Shown here piece by piece: positions 25,301 through 38,135 of a stretch of DNA of 64,000 nt. Source of the stretch: Trema orientale (lineage: Eukaryota; Streptophyta; Magnoliopsida; Rosales; Cannabaceae). The notes under the pieces are model-generated. The model worked only from the letters and a program-made list of their open reading frames with translations, was not told where the DNA came from and ran no database searches. The position numbers and the translations under genes are program-made. The stretch covers positions 191,396 to 255,395 of the forward strand of contig JXTC01000348.1 in assembly GCA_002914845.1 (NCBI GenBank), written 5' to 3'. Every line of letters starts with the position of its first letter. The first letter of the stretch is position 1.

Positions 25301-28300
25301 CTTTTGGAATGATGTATGCTTAGAATGATCTCAAACAATCTTTGGCTGATAATGAGCAAGCCTTGGAAACGGCTATTTTAATTTTCAATCAGGAAGTTGA
25401 TAAATTTGAGGCTATGAAAGAGGTAATTTCTGTGGTGTGCATTTTTAAAATGTGATCTGCATCATCCATATATAGAATCACATTCAGAAGCTTCACTTCC
25501 TCTTGTTTTTAATTGAGTTTTGCAGGCTCTTCCTGTTTTATCTCGAGCCCTGGAGGCTGATCCAAAATCTTTATTTCTCTGGATATTCTATCTTCTTATC
25601 TACTATAGTAATTTGAGGTTGAGCGGGAAGGATGACATGTTCTCTTATGCGGTATGTTATTTCATGTTTCCTATTGTTTGGAGTCTTTTATGCAGTTAGA
25701 GTCTCCATGTGTGGAGACAGCCCTGTTGGTGTTGTAATTAAGTTGTCTCTGATAACTTTATTTCCTAGTTGTAAGTTGCTTTTATTGGTTAGTCTTGTTT
25801 ATTATAAGCAGTTAAGGAAATAGTTGTCTGTGTACCTGTTAAGACTGACTGATTCTTCAACGTTGTTGCTTGTCACATTGGAATTTACATTGTGTGGTCA
25901 AATCTTTTGTGTGTGTGTCTGTTGGTGGAGGGGGTGTGTGAATTTGGTATCATGAACCAACATTAATGTGAGAATATTTTAGAATGTTTAAGTCATTGAT
26001 TTTGCTATATTAGTTCTTTCTTTGCAAGTCCATACATACATACATACATACATACGTACATACATAATTATACGAGTAATAGCATATTTGATGTTTCTGT
26101 GAGCTTTAATGTTCCATAGTTTCCATAGCTGGGTTTTCCTGCATGTCATTTTTCATTTGAGAGAGTTAAGATCCAGGTGTTTGATTGACAATCAACTTTT
26201 GCTGCTTGATGGAATCATGCTCGACTTATATCTCAATTTAAGTGTGATTCTCTGTCTATGAAGTTCCCTGTGTAGAAACACAAAGCACAATATTTTAAAA
26301 ACAAGGAGAGGGGAAATTTGACCATATTGTCTGTCACTTTTTAAGAATTCAAATAGCAAATGTTTCTTTGTAGCAGAGCTCCTCTCTACCAGATTTTTTC
26401 TTCTTTTGTTGTCAATTTTATATTGTTCTGGTTGTTGCATTGGAACTTCGTGGTGTGGTGTGTTATCTTTAGGTATGCTTTCCCCATTTCATTCGGGACC
26501 TGGAATTGAAACTTTTCTGTGGAACCCTTCTTTTCCTCTTCTCAGGTTAAATACAATGAAGGATCTTATGAACTCTGGCTTATGTATATCAACAGTCGGG
26601 CGCATCTTGATGATCGTTTAATTACATATAATTCAGCACTCTTAGCGCTTTGCGACAATAATACTGCTCCTGATTGGGATGGCATCCATGCTAGTGCTTG
26701 CATCTTAGATCTGTTTTTGCAAATGATAGACTGCTTGTGCATGTCTGGGAATGCTGAAAAGGCTATCCAGAAAATATTTGAACTCCTCACTGCTGACACC
26801 AATTCTGATGAACCTCCGGTCTTGCTCTCTGATATACACTCATGCCTGAGAATTTCTGATAAATGCATATTCTGGATTTCTTGTGTGTACTTGGTTATTT
26901 ACAGGAAGCTACCAGATGCTGTAGTACAGCAATTTGAATGTGAGAAACAACTATCAGAAATTGAATGGCCTTCCATTGATTTACTAGATGATGAGAAGCA
27001 GAGGACTGTTAAACTGATGGAAAAAGGAGTATATTCTCTTGATTCGTTGATGAAAACTGAATCACTTAAAAGTGATCTTAATCTGAGATCAGCACATTTT
27101 TTTGCTGTCAACCATATCAGGTGCATGGCTGCTCTAGACAGTTTGGAAAGTTGTAGGAATTTGTTAGATAAATATCTTGGACTATATCCATCCTGCTTAG
27201 AACTTGTTTTAATATCATTACGAGCACATAAACAGGATTTTGTGAAGCAGAGTTTTTCGGGTTTTGAGGAAACCCTTCATAACTGGCCGAAAGAAGTCCC
27301 AGGAATTCAGTGTATTTGGAATCAGTATGCACAATGTGCTGTCCAGAATGGAGATTATGACTTTGGTAAGAAACTCATGGAGCGTTGGTTTCATTCTGTT
27401 TGTGAAGTTAATCATCTTCAGAATGGTACACTGCAGGGAATGGAGAGAGAAAACATAATATTAGTTTCTGATTCAATCCTGGAAACCCTTTCTAGTCTAG
27501 ATCCAGTTGATGTGATGTTTGGATTTCTTAATCTTTCTCTCTATAAGCTATTACAGAATGATCGTCTTGGAGCTCGAATAGCTGTTGAAAAAGCATTGAA
27601 AGCTGCTATCCCAAAATATTTCAAGTACTGCATTGGAGGGCATGCCCTGTTTTTGCTCATTGATGAATCACAATTGAAGAAGAGCGCTTCTGTCAGAGGT
27701 ATGGTGGACATTTTGGGGCAGTACATAGGTGAATCCCTGGTTTTCTCTGTCCCTGAGCCTTTGCCTAGAAAATTTATTAACAATATCAAGAAACCAAGAG
27801 TGCGACAGCTAATTAGCAACTTTTTTACTCCAGTTTCATCTGATTTTTCGCTGGTAAACTTGGTTCTTGAAGTGTGGTGTGGACCATCTCTTTTACTCGA
27901 ATTATTGAATGAGCCAAAGTGTTTGGTCGATTTTGTTGAAGGTATCCTGGACATATGTCCATCCAACTATGAGTTAGCTATATGTGTCTGCAAACTCTTA
28001 AGTGGTCACAACAACTCTACTGATGTTACTCCGGCCAGTTTGTTGTTCTGGGCAAGCTCAAACTTAGTTGGTGCAATTTTTCACGCTGTCCCAATACCAC
28101 CAGAGCGCATATGGGTAGAAGTTGCTAGTATCTTGGGTAATAATATCATGGGTGTTGAGGTCATCTCTCAGAGGTTTTACAGAAGAGCATTGTCCGTTTA
28201 TCCATTTTCTGTAAAGCTTTGGAAATGCTATCAGAACCTTTACACAAATCCTGAAGTTAAGAAAACTATTGCAGAAGAAGCAAAATCAAAGGGTATAGAC

Positions 28301-28309
28301 CTTGGTTAA
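19310..28309 (+). CDS. ZFC3H1-like zinc-finger (zf-C3H1) protein, nuclear RNA surveillance
   Basis: In animals ZFC3H1 bridges the MTR4 helicase to poly(A)-tailed nuclear RNAs for exosome decay; a similar nuclear role is inferred here. Exons by eye: 19310-19393, 20037-20157, 20585-21538, 21623-21750, 22172-22330, 22430-23360, 23733-24248, 24353-24627, 25324-25422, 25526-25651 and 26546-28309. The frame is continuous and gives about 1718 residues. Order along the protein: acidic start (EEGELSSDDED), a long Ser/Lys-rich disordered part, a coiled coil at about 505-570 (EESLDKDLEEAQEHRRR...), the zinc finger CX7CX4CX3H at C930, C938, C943 and H947 inside FRPLCMYELRGKC..CPWQH, then helical TPR/HAT-like repeats in the uninterrupted last exon (about 1132-1718). 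The donor of exon 8 could be 24,624 instead of 24,627; both keep frame. The symbol is the animal orthologue's name. From memory the Arabidopsis counterpart is At2g39580. Confidence 0.88.
26031..26066. repeat. (CATA)n microsatellite in intron 10 of the ZFC3H1-like gene
   Basis: About nine CATA tetranucleotide units with one G interruption. It lies in the intron between 25,652 and 26,545, so length changes would not alter the protein. Confidence 0.9.
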
Positions 28310-30667
28310 CTATTTCGTTCTTCAATGTGATTAGAGAATTGTGTAGGAACTGCATTTGCTAGAGGTTTTAGGGCCAGTATGGCTTTTAGTTGCTGCTTTA
28401 AGGCCTCAAGTTTTGTCGATGATACAGCACTGGATGCACACCCTCGGCAAGTTCCTTTTTGGTTGCCGATAGGGTTTGTGAACTTTTAGTTTTGAATTTT
28501 AGGAAGTACAGAAAGCTTGTACATGATAGGAATACAATCGAAAATAGGTTGAAGCTCTTACCAACTTGGCAAGAATGATGAAGACGTTTAAAGATGAAGA
28601 AAGAAATACCAAAGGAGATAAGATCCCGAGTCACAGGTATGATTAGCCATTTCCCTTGCTTCCACCCTTTTCCTTTCCTTTTCCCACTTTTAAAGTTTTT
28701 TCTATTAGAAAGTTGTTTTTGTGCCTCTTGTTGTTGTCTTCCTCCTTTTCGCTAGAGAATGTACTTAGCTTTTTTTACTTTTTTCTTTTCTTTTCTTTTC
28801 TTTTTTCTTTTCGGGAAAAAAAAAAGTCAATATATGTAGAGTAATTGTAACTACATAGACCATTGTACTTGAAGCTTATATAGATGAAATGAATGTGGAT
28901 TTTTTTCTTTTTCTTTTTTGTTTTTGGTTTATTTTAAGTACATCTATCTCCCTTTTGAAGATTATCTATGTTTTTCTTTTTTTAGTCGTTAGTGTATATT
29001 GCATTGTTAATTGGTACTGACACACTTATTAGGCTAGTAGCAAACATGTTTAACGATGTCAAATTTTTATCTCTTACCCCGGTTTAAAATTGCACGAGTC
29101 AAAAATTTCTCCTCTTCCATTTTCGAACATAACTAAAACTTCTTAAATTTTAGAAGCAGTTCCTCTTGGTGAAGAATTAGTAAAAGTAATAGTAATAGTA
29201 ACAGTAGTAAATAGGATTAACTAAGCCATATGACGTTTTATGGCGCAAACGACAAGACGGAGGACCTTTACAGTACAGACATTTTACAGCTTAAACGAAA
29301 TCAGAATTTAGATGATTATGACGTAGTTTTGTAGATGCAACGGCATATCAATTCTTAGAAGAATTCATTCTCTTGGAAGACGTCAAACAAATGACTTGTC
29401 GTTTTTATACTTGAGTAAGCAAAAGAATTTTGTAAGCGCTGTGTAGTTTTCTTGTGACACGTCTTACTGGGGCACTCAATAGGACAAAACCTGTAAAATG
29501 ACGTGTGTTTTCATCTTTAATGGCAGCATACCTTCGAAGACGAATACAGTATAAATCACGACCAATATGTCGTTTATATTTCCAACATATTCTTTCAACA
29601 TTTCGGTATTTTTGTTCTTTTATTTTCCCCCCTTTATGTGCATTATAAGAACAACTAGCTTAACTAGCTTAAGGAATGGTTAATTCTATTAGACTTTCAA
29701 AAATAACCAAAATTCCGATATGTTCTTTTGATTTTCTAAATGTTTAATACTTAATCTGTGGAGTATATTTATGTCTTAGTTTTAGCCATTCGAACTAGGG
29801 CCAAAACTATGAGAGAAAAATAGTAGAATGCAACATTTAAAATTTAGGAGCGAAAATTGAAATGAAATATAGTTTATGTATCAAATTTGAATCACTCAAA
29901 AATGAGAGACCAAAATAAGAATGGAGTGATTGTTTAGAGTTTAGCTCTTAGAAAGATGAAACAAAAGCAAACTCTTATAGTAGGGGCTGGGCTCCAACTA
30001 GTTCTTCGTAAATGAGGTGAGGTACTTCTTTCAGTTTGAATAGGGGTTGCCCTTTTCTTGGTTGAAGTAGCCACGACTTTAGCCGTAGTCAATTCAAACA
30101 AATAAACCCAGTCCACTTGCAGCCATGTTGATCAAAATGACTAAGTTTCATGACTTGATCAATCACTCGCCAACCCATTTACCTGCGGGTACCTGATCTT
30201 AACAGGGTGGGTAATACTTGATTATTCTAATAAACGGAGTAGAAACAGATATTACTTGAAAAAATCTGATCCAGATACCAGGCCAATAAATTATGTACGA
30301 TAGGCTAAGCGACATAGCCCACAGACAGAGCACAACATAGCACGATACGATAGGCACAACATGTTAGCACATTAAATAAATGTATTATTATCACTTGGTT
30401 TCGTATATACGTCTTTTTTTTCTATTTTTCTTAACACCTCAAGTGGAATTATTAGGGAGATCGTGCAAGTGAAATTATTCGGGTTGTAAGCTCTAAACTA
30501 TTGTTCTCTTTTCTTCTATTTTTCTTATTAATAATAATTATCTTTCAAGAGTCATTAAGCAAGGGATTATTGAGATAATTTGGTGCCAACCTAGTTCGGA
30601 TGCTTTCTACTCTCTATTGATGCTTCTTCAGCTTGACAGACTTTCATTCAAAAGAAAAAAGAAGAAT
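28310..30667. other. 3' flank and intergenic
   Basis: The first few hundred bases are the probable 3' UTR of the ZFC3H1-like gene. A pyrimidine-rich tract ((TTTTC)n type) runs at about 28,770-28,815. No further gene is visible. Short open frames on both strands are unsupported. Confidence 0.5.
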
Positions 30668-30857
30668 TTCAAATAAGGGGATGGCTACGGTAGGGGCATC
30701 CCTACGTAGGGTCATGCCTTAATTATCGTTGGATGGGAATCTGTGGGGAATAACGGGAATCTGTGGAGAATCTATTTATATACAGATTCCCATCCAACGG
30801 TGAATAGACAGGACCCTACGTAGGGGCGTCCCTACTGTAGACGCGCCCTTCAAATAA
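30668..30857. mobile_element. Small MITE, 172 bp, with perfect 9-bp target duplication
   Basis: The element body is 30,677-30,848. The left end (GGCTACGGTAGGGGC..CCCTACGTAGGGTC) and the right end (GACCCTACGTAGGGGC..CCCTACTGTAG) are inverted complements. Inside, 'gaatctgtgg' and 'cagattcccatccaacg' also pair, so the whole element folds on itself. TTCAAATAA flanks it on both sides (30,668-30,676 and 30,849-30,857). A 9-bp duplication suggests mobilisation by a Mutator-like transposase. Confidence 0.87.
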
Positions 30858-31714
30858 TTATGAATTTACGATTAAGTAGGTGCAATGCAACTCAGTTAAG
30901 ATAAAATTTTATATTAAATTTACCTTTCTGATTTATATGAATTCGAATTATTTGAAAAAAAAATCATAAAAGGGACACCGAAATTAATAAAATTACTAAC
31001 TAGATTGGCCAATTTTGGCCCCAAAAGACTGGCACGTTAATGTAAAGGCACATAGGTTAGCATGATACGTCATAAAAGCACGACATGTTAGAACATGGTT
31101 CAGTGTGCCATATCGAGCTAGTGATTTTATATTATGGACTGACACGACACTGCATAAAAGCATGTTTTGTGCCTAACTTAAATAGACTGACACGATCCAT
31201 TTGATACCTCTACTCGTACCCAACCCGATTATGTATATATAAAGTAAAATGTATATTTACATATATTAGGTATATGTATTATTTCATGTAAAGTGCATAT
31301 AAATAAATGTGTATATATAATAATTAAGTTGTATTATTGAAGTATTATTAATTTTAATATATATTATCATTAGATTTTTTTTTCTCTTTAAATTCATCTT
31401 TAACTCTTATTTTTTTTCAAATTCTTCAAATAATATATTTTTTTAAATTTTATCGGGTATAGGTACCCGCCCACGTGTGCGGGGAATACCCGAACCCGCC
31501 ATGCCTCATTAAACAGAGAAACGGACAGGTATGGGATTGATTTTTCCCTGTGGATACAGGGGGTGAGATAGCCATACTCGCTCCAAACTCGACCCGTTGC
31601 CATTCCTATTCGAGTCTAAAATAGGCTGGAAAAAAAAAAAACTATTTATCTATTATCGTGTTAGTAGAAGTGTCCATTGGTTGATTTGTAGGCACTTCCC
31701 AAAATTGATGAAAC

Positions 31715-31746
<32 letters not shown>

Positions 31747-32425
31747 TTGGTTTATTGAGTTTTAGTATTTTTAGATACATGTTTGGTCGAGGTATTCTGT
31801 TTTTTGAGTTCATGTTTGGGGCAACTCAATCGAAGAATGAGAAACACCAGAATAGGGTTTTGTTTATAATATTTTTTTGTTTTAGTTTTTAAAATATGTA
31901 CTATTGAAAGTACTTTTTTTTAAGGAATAAGATTAGTCATCATTACACATACACATTCAAATATATTATATTACTTCAAATATATATATATTTTTTCCAA
32001 TGAATTTGATTTTTATTTTGTTAGCTATAATTGAATCAATTAAATATTAATTCTGGGTTTCATTATTTTATTTTATTTCTCAATTATTCTGTACCATCCC
32101 AAGTAGCACTCGAGACCTGAAGCAGCGCGAAATAGCAAAAACATAGGAGTTATCGCTAATGTGCGCCGACAAGTTATAAAACGGCATTTAGGTATAAAAC
32201 CCCTGGCTCTAAAGTTTAAACCCCTCTTGTTGGTCTTTCTTCTTATTCTTCTTTGGCCTCCTTCAACTTCCCAAGTCTCTCATAAACCCTAAACCCTTAC
32301 TCACTCACTTCCAGTCGAACTGGTTAGACATTTGGCCTTAGGGTTTTGCTGTTCATATCATTCCCTTCTTCCATTTCAGGAACCAGTTTTTTTTTTTTTT
32401 TTTCGAATTAAAAATATTCGAGAAA
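30858..32425. other. Intergenic; decayed repeats, (ATT)n, then ELP1 promoter and leader
   Basis: No gene recognised. GC-richer blocks at about 31,020-31,200 ('gacacgac'-type) and 31,450-31,610 ('ggtacccgccc', 'acccgaacccgcc') resemble decayed DNA-transposon ends, unproven. A perfect (ATT)n tract lies at about 31,716-31,747. The final ~200 bp, starting around 32,220, are the likely ELP1 promoter and 5' leader, including a T-run at about 32,387-32,403. Confidence 0.45.
31716..31747. repeat. (ATT)n microsatellite
   Basis: About ten perfect ATT units in intergenic DNA. Likely length-polymorphic. Confidence 0.9.
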
Positions 32426-35400
32426 ATGAATAATCTGAAGGTTTACTCGGAGGTCTCACTGTACCTGGAATTGCAGTCCAAGGAAGAGGTCGTAACCTTC
32501 TCTGCCTTCGATGTTGAGCGCAATCGCTTCTTCTTCGCTTCTTCAACCAATTCCATATACACAATCCATCTTTCTTCCTTCCAGGTTAGCTGACCTCCTC
32601 CGTTGTTGCTCATCTAAATACTTAGCTATGTAGTAAAAATTTTGAGTACAAGTTTCAGAATCGGTATTTGTTCATTTATATTTATGAAAACGCTAATGGG
32701 TATTTCGTATAAAGATTAGGTTTTTTTTATTTTTTTTTATTTTTATTTTTTATGCATCTGTGGGAGGGAGATCAAGTTCATTTGCTTGGCTGGGATTGTT
32801 GGAAACTTCATTTTATTGGTGGTGTTGTGTTATTGTGTTTCTTTCATTTGTATTCGTTCTTCTTATACTGGAGAGTGGATTTTCGTGGTGTGGTAGAATG
32901 AAGGAGCATGGAGGAGAACTTCGTTGCCGGTGGAAGTTGATCGTATTGAATTGGAGGATGGGGACTGCATCACCTCCTTTGATTATGTCATGGAGAAAGA
33001 GGCGTTGCTATTGGGAACTCAGAGTGGCCTAATGTTGTTGCATAATGTGGATGGTAAATTCACAGAAGTTGTTGGTCAAGTTGAAGGTGGTGTAAGATGC
33101 ATTTCACCCAGTCCAGATGGAGATTTACTTTGCATAATTACCGGTTTTGAGCGGATGCTAGTGATGACTCATGACTGGGATTTGTTGTATGAGACTTCAC
33201 TTAGAGATCTTCCGGACGGTGTTGACGTACGTAAGGACTTATTTCCTTTGTTCCTCAGTTTTTCATAACGTTTTCAATTTACTTATATAAGAATACCGTC
33301 TTGGCCAGTACCGTGCTATGGAAATAGGGAAAACTAAACTCTATTTTTTTCTTTTTTCTTTTTTTTGGGTAATATATGTTTAAATATAAATAAGTTTTTT
33401 TATTATAAGATACCTGGAACTGGTGCATAAGTGGAGATTGGGGCCGCTATTTGATTGGAACACAGATATTGCTTTGGCTAGTGTGCAGCATATTAGGCTG
33501 AGTATCATCTAAGAAAATGCTGTTTATAAAGGACTAATAATCGGTTGCTTTTATTTCTTTTTCATCTTCTCATTGGACATACTGTGTTATAATTTCTGGT
33601 GTCATCTTATTTACAGATGATAGTGTATTTAATCTCATAAAATAGGGAAGACCATTGAATTGTGTAGAAATCAAGAGAGCAATGTATTAACCAAAATACT
33701 TACCTTTTACTTGAATGACCAGGTCATATTTCTAAATACTTGAATCTTGAAGCTACTTAAAAGCAAGTTATTAGCCTTCTAATATAATAAATTCTGAAAA
33801 TTGGGCTTTTGTATAATCGACTCCTGATCCATTTTCTTCGCCAAGAACTTTGACATGTTTTGATTAAATTTGCTAACTTGGCTGCATTATGGTCTCAGAT
33901 GAACCAAATATTTCTTTTGGATATGAGTTTCACAGCCCCATCTCTTGGCGGGGTGATGGTAAATACTTTGCAACACTTAGTGACGAGTCAGAGTCTACTT
34001 CTTTGCTTAAAAGGCTGAAAGTTTGGGAGCGAGATTCAGGGGTGCTGCATGCTGCTTCAGAACCGAAGCTGTTTGTGGAGCCAGTTTTGGATTGGATGCC
34101 CAGTGGGGCGAAAATTGCATCTGTCTATGACAGAAAAGCAGAAAATAAGTGCCCCTCAATTGTGTTTTATGAGAGGAATGGGTTAGAAAGAAGCTTGTTT
34201 AGCATTAATGAGGAAGTGGATTCAACAATAAAAATGCTCAAGTGGAATTGTAGTTCTGATCTTCTTGCAGCTCTAGTCAGATGTGAAAATTATGAATGTT
34301 TAAAGATCTGGTTTTTCAGTAACAATCATTGGTACTTGAAACAAGAAATTAGATTCTCAAGGCAGGATAAAGTGAGTTTCATGTGGGATCTGGTGAAGCC
34401 ATTGCAGTTGATTTGTTGGACTCTTTCTGGCCAAGTCACGCTGTATAATTTTATCTGGAAGACAGCTGTTATGGAGAACTCAACTGCACTAGTGATTGAT
34501 GACTCCAAAATACTTGTAACCCCACTTTCTTTATCCCTTATGCCACCTCCAATGTATTTATTCAACCTTAGGTTTCCCAGTGCTGTCCGAGACATTGCTT
34601 TTTATTCCAGGAATTCTAAGAACTGTTTGGCTGCCTTTCTGTCAAATGGCTGTTTGTGTGTTGTAGAGTTTCCTCCAAATGATATTTGGGAAGAGCTAGA
34701 AGGCAAAGAATTCAATGTTGAAGCCTGCATATCTGATATGCCACTTGGGTCATTTATACATTTTATATGGTTGGACTCACATAGAATCCTCGCTGTTTCT
34801 CACTATGGTTTCAGTCATAGTAACTTATCCCACACTTCACTGAGTGAGGATCGGCTTCTTGGCTATCGTTTTCAGGAAATTGAGCTTGTCTGTTCTGAGG
34901 ATCATGTGCCAGGTTCAGTGACATGCTCAGGTTGGCGTGCAAATGTGTCCAACCAAATATCTCTAGAAGACCTGGTTATTGGTATTGCTCCCAATCATGT
35001 ATCAAAGTCTACAGCATTTGTTCAGTTTTATGGTGGAAAGATATATGAGCATGTACCAAAATTGGGCATCTCCACGGGAACATTGAAATATGATGAACGA
35101 AGTTTTTCATCATCTTGCCCTTGGATGAGTGTGGTTCCAGTTGGAAACAATGGACTATTGATTTTCGGACTTGATGAACTTAGTAGGCTGCATGTCAATG
35201 GGAAGATACTATGCAACAACTGCAGCAGTTTCTCTTTTTACTCAAATTTGACTGACCAAGTAATCACACACTTGATTCTTTCAACTAAGCAGGATTTTCT
35301 TTTTATTGTTGACATATATGATATTTTGCATGGCGAGTTAGAAAAGTACACGGATTTTGTCCATGTTAGTAAAAGGAGAGAAGATGATAATGTTAACTTC

Positions 35401-38135
35401 ATAAATATATGGGAGAGAGCTGCCAAAATTGCTGGCGTCCTCCATGGAGATGAAGCTGCTGTCATATTACAAACAACTAGGGGAAACCTAGAATCGATTT
35501 ACCCAAGGAAATTGGTCCTTTCATCAATTTGCAATGCATTGGTCCAGCGGCGCTTTAGAGATGCACTTCTCATGCTGAGGCAGCACCGAATTGATTTTAA
35601 TGTCATTGTTGATCATTGTAGCTGGCAGCTGTTTCTGCAATCAGCTTCAGAGTTTGTCAGGCAGGTTAACAATTTGAATTACATAACCGAGTTTGTTTGT
35701 GCCATAAAGAATGAAAATATAATGGAAACATTATACAAAAAATTCAATTTTCAGCCTTCCTCCAAAGAAGCTAGAGATGTGCAAGCCAGATATTCAATAG
35801 GCGGTGATGCTACTAACAAGGTTTCCTCGGTCCTGCGGGCCATAAGGATGGGTCTTGAGGAGCAGTTACCTGAGAGTCCTGCAAGAGAACTCTGTATTTT
35901 GACAACCCTAGCTCGTAGTGACCCCCCTGCACTTGAAGAGGCTTTGGAGAGAATAAAAGTTATCCGCGAAATGGAACTATTAGGTTCAGAGGACCCAAGG
36001 AGAATTTCTTACCCCTCTGCTGAAGAGGCCTTGAAGCATCTCTTGTGGTTATCTGATCCTGAGCCTGTTTTCCAAGCTGCTTTGGGCCTGTATGATTTGA
36101 ATCTTGCAGCTATTGTGGCATTAAACTCTCAGCGGGACCCTAAAGAATTTCTTCCTTTTCTTCAAGAACTGGAACGTTTGCCACTTGACTTAATGCGTTA
36201 TAATATTGACCTTAAGCTTTGCAGGTTTGAGAAAGCTCTCAAGCACATTGTTTCCGCAGGGGATGCTTATTATGCAGATTGCATGAACCTCATGAAGCAA
36301 AATCCTCAACTTTTTCCATTGGGACTTCAACTGATATCTGATTCCGCCAAGAAGAGTCAAATCCTTGAGGCATGGGGGGATCATCTTAGTGATGAGAAAC
36401 ACTATGAGGATGCTGCTACAACGTATTTATGTTGTACCAGTTTAGAGAAGGCTTTGAAGTCCTATCGTTGTTGTTGTAATTGGGGTGGGGTGCTTACGGT
36501 TGCTGGGCTCCTTAAACTTGGAAGGGAAGAGATAATGCAATTGGCTCATGAGCTTTGTGAAGAACTTCAAGCTCTTGGTAAACCCGGGGAAGCTGCCAAA
36601 ATTGCACTGGAGTATTGTGGAGATGTTAACAATGGGTTGAGTATGTTAATTAGTGCAAGAGAATGGGAAGAGGCTTTAAGGGTTGCTTTGATGCACAATA
36701 GACAGGATTTGATCTCCGAAGTCAAAACTGCATCGTTAGATTGTGCAAGTGCACTTATTGGTGAGTATGAAGAAGGTTTGGAGAAAGTAGGGAAGTACTT
36801 GGCTCGATACTTAGCTGTACGACAAAGGAGATTGCTTCTTGCTGCGAAGATCCAGTCAGAGGAACAGGCAATGACTGATCTCGATGACGATGCTGCTTCA
36901 GAAGCTAGCAGTAACCTCAGCGGAATGAGTGCTTACACTACAGGGTACGTCTTTGTGTTTTAAGTGACGTTGCTTATCTCCATGATCTTTTGTTCCTCGG
37001 TTTTGTTCAGTTTTAACATTTAAAGGATGTTTATAGACTACGTGGTTAAATATTTGTTTTGTTTTACTATTTTGATTGTTTGATTGGTTTACTGTGATGG
37101 TTTCCTTCTCAATTTATGTTCTCTCTTAATGTCACTGTTATTGATGTTCTCTTTCTTTTAACCTGTTTGAGATATTGGACACCATGTATTGTTAGATTGG
37201 TTTACTGTAACCTCAGCGGAATGAGTGCTTACACTACAGGGTACGTCTTTGTGTTTTAAGTGACGTTGCTTATCTCCATGATCTTTTGTTCCTCGGTTTT
37301 GTCAGTTTTAAGATTTAAAGGATGTTTATAGACTGCGTGGTTAAATATTTGTTTTGTGTTAGATTGGTTTACTGTGATGATTTCCTTCTCAATTTATGTT
37401 CTCTCTTAATGTCACTGTTATTAATGTTCTCTTTCTTTTAACCTCTTTGAGATATTGGACACCATGTATTGTATGGAGTCTTTTTTGTTTCATTGAACTT
37501 TCTCTGCCCATGCTGGACCGACGTGATGAATTGGAGTATATTGAAAAATAGATTTTTATCTCATGTACTTTATAGCTAGGGGGATTTAATTCCCACCGAC
37601 TTTTTTTTCAAGCATTTGCCTAAACTCTTCCGCAGGTCAAGGAACAGCCGTGTCACTTCCATCAGCTCAAGTGCGACAAGCAAGGCACGAGATATAAGGC
37701 GTCAGAGAAAGAGAGGAAAAATTCGTCCTGGCAGGTAAATTTTTCTTATTTTAATTCGGGATTCCCATTGTATACTTTCATCACCGTCTTTTATACAAGA
37801 AGTTCCTTGGAAATTGTAGTGCTGGTGAGGAGATGGCTTTGGTGGATCATTTGAAGGGCATGGCTCCAACAGCTGGTGCAAAGCGTGAGTTGAAATTGTT
37901 GTTACTTTGCCTTGCTATGCTTGGAGAGGTGGAAATTGCGAGAAAGCTGCAACGTGCTGGAGAGAACTTTCAACTGTCTCAGATGGCGGCACTGAGGCTA
38001 GCCGAAGATACTGTGCCTAATGATATAATGGACGAGCATGCACATACTTTGGAGCATTACACACAGAAGATGAGAGGTGAAGTGCAAACTTCTGAAGCTT
38101 TCTTTTGGCGCTGTAAAGTATTCCCTCCTCCTTGA
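32426..38135 (+). CDS. ELP1: Elongator complex protein 1 (ELP1/IKI3; ABO1/ELO2 in Arabidopsis)
   Basis: ELP1 is the scaffold subunit of the Elongator complex, which makes the cm5U-type modifications at U34 of tRNA anticodons and affects transcription. It dimerises and holds ELP2 and ELP3. Exons by eye: 32426-32584, 32897-33230, 33899-36944, 37636-37734 and 37820-38135, with consistent phases. The product is 1317 residues, essentially the length I recall for the Arabidopsis protein (1319). The N-terminal part is WD40-type (ISWRGDGKYFATLSDES opens exon 3), followed by a helical TPR-like C-terminal half. Exon 4 encodes a Ser/Thr-rich, very basic segment (KARDIRRQRKRGKIRPGS), matching the conserved basic tRNA-binding/nuclear-localisation region of ELP1. 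The end (EAFFWRCKVFPPP) is typical of plants. The exon 2 donor is taken at GTAAGG (33,231), which restores phase. Intron 3 contains a duplicated copy of the exon 3 end (separate entry). Confidence 0.95.
36911..37472 (+). repeat. Tandem duplication across the ELP1 exon 3 / intron 3 border
   Basis: 36,911-37,192 is repeated at 37,207-37,472, near-identical apart from a few substitutions and a ~16-bp length difference. The duplicated block includes the last 34 nt of exon 3 plus its splice donor (ACTACAGG|GTACGT), so intron 3 contains a second intact donor about 296 bp downstream (at about 37,241). Using that donor would retain the in-frame TAA at about 36,961 and truncate the protein. Near-identity points to a recent event. 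'ggtttactgt' occurs at the junction and may mark the recombination point. Confidence 0.93.
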
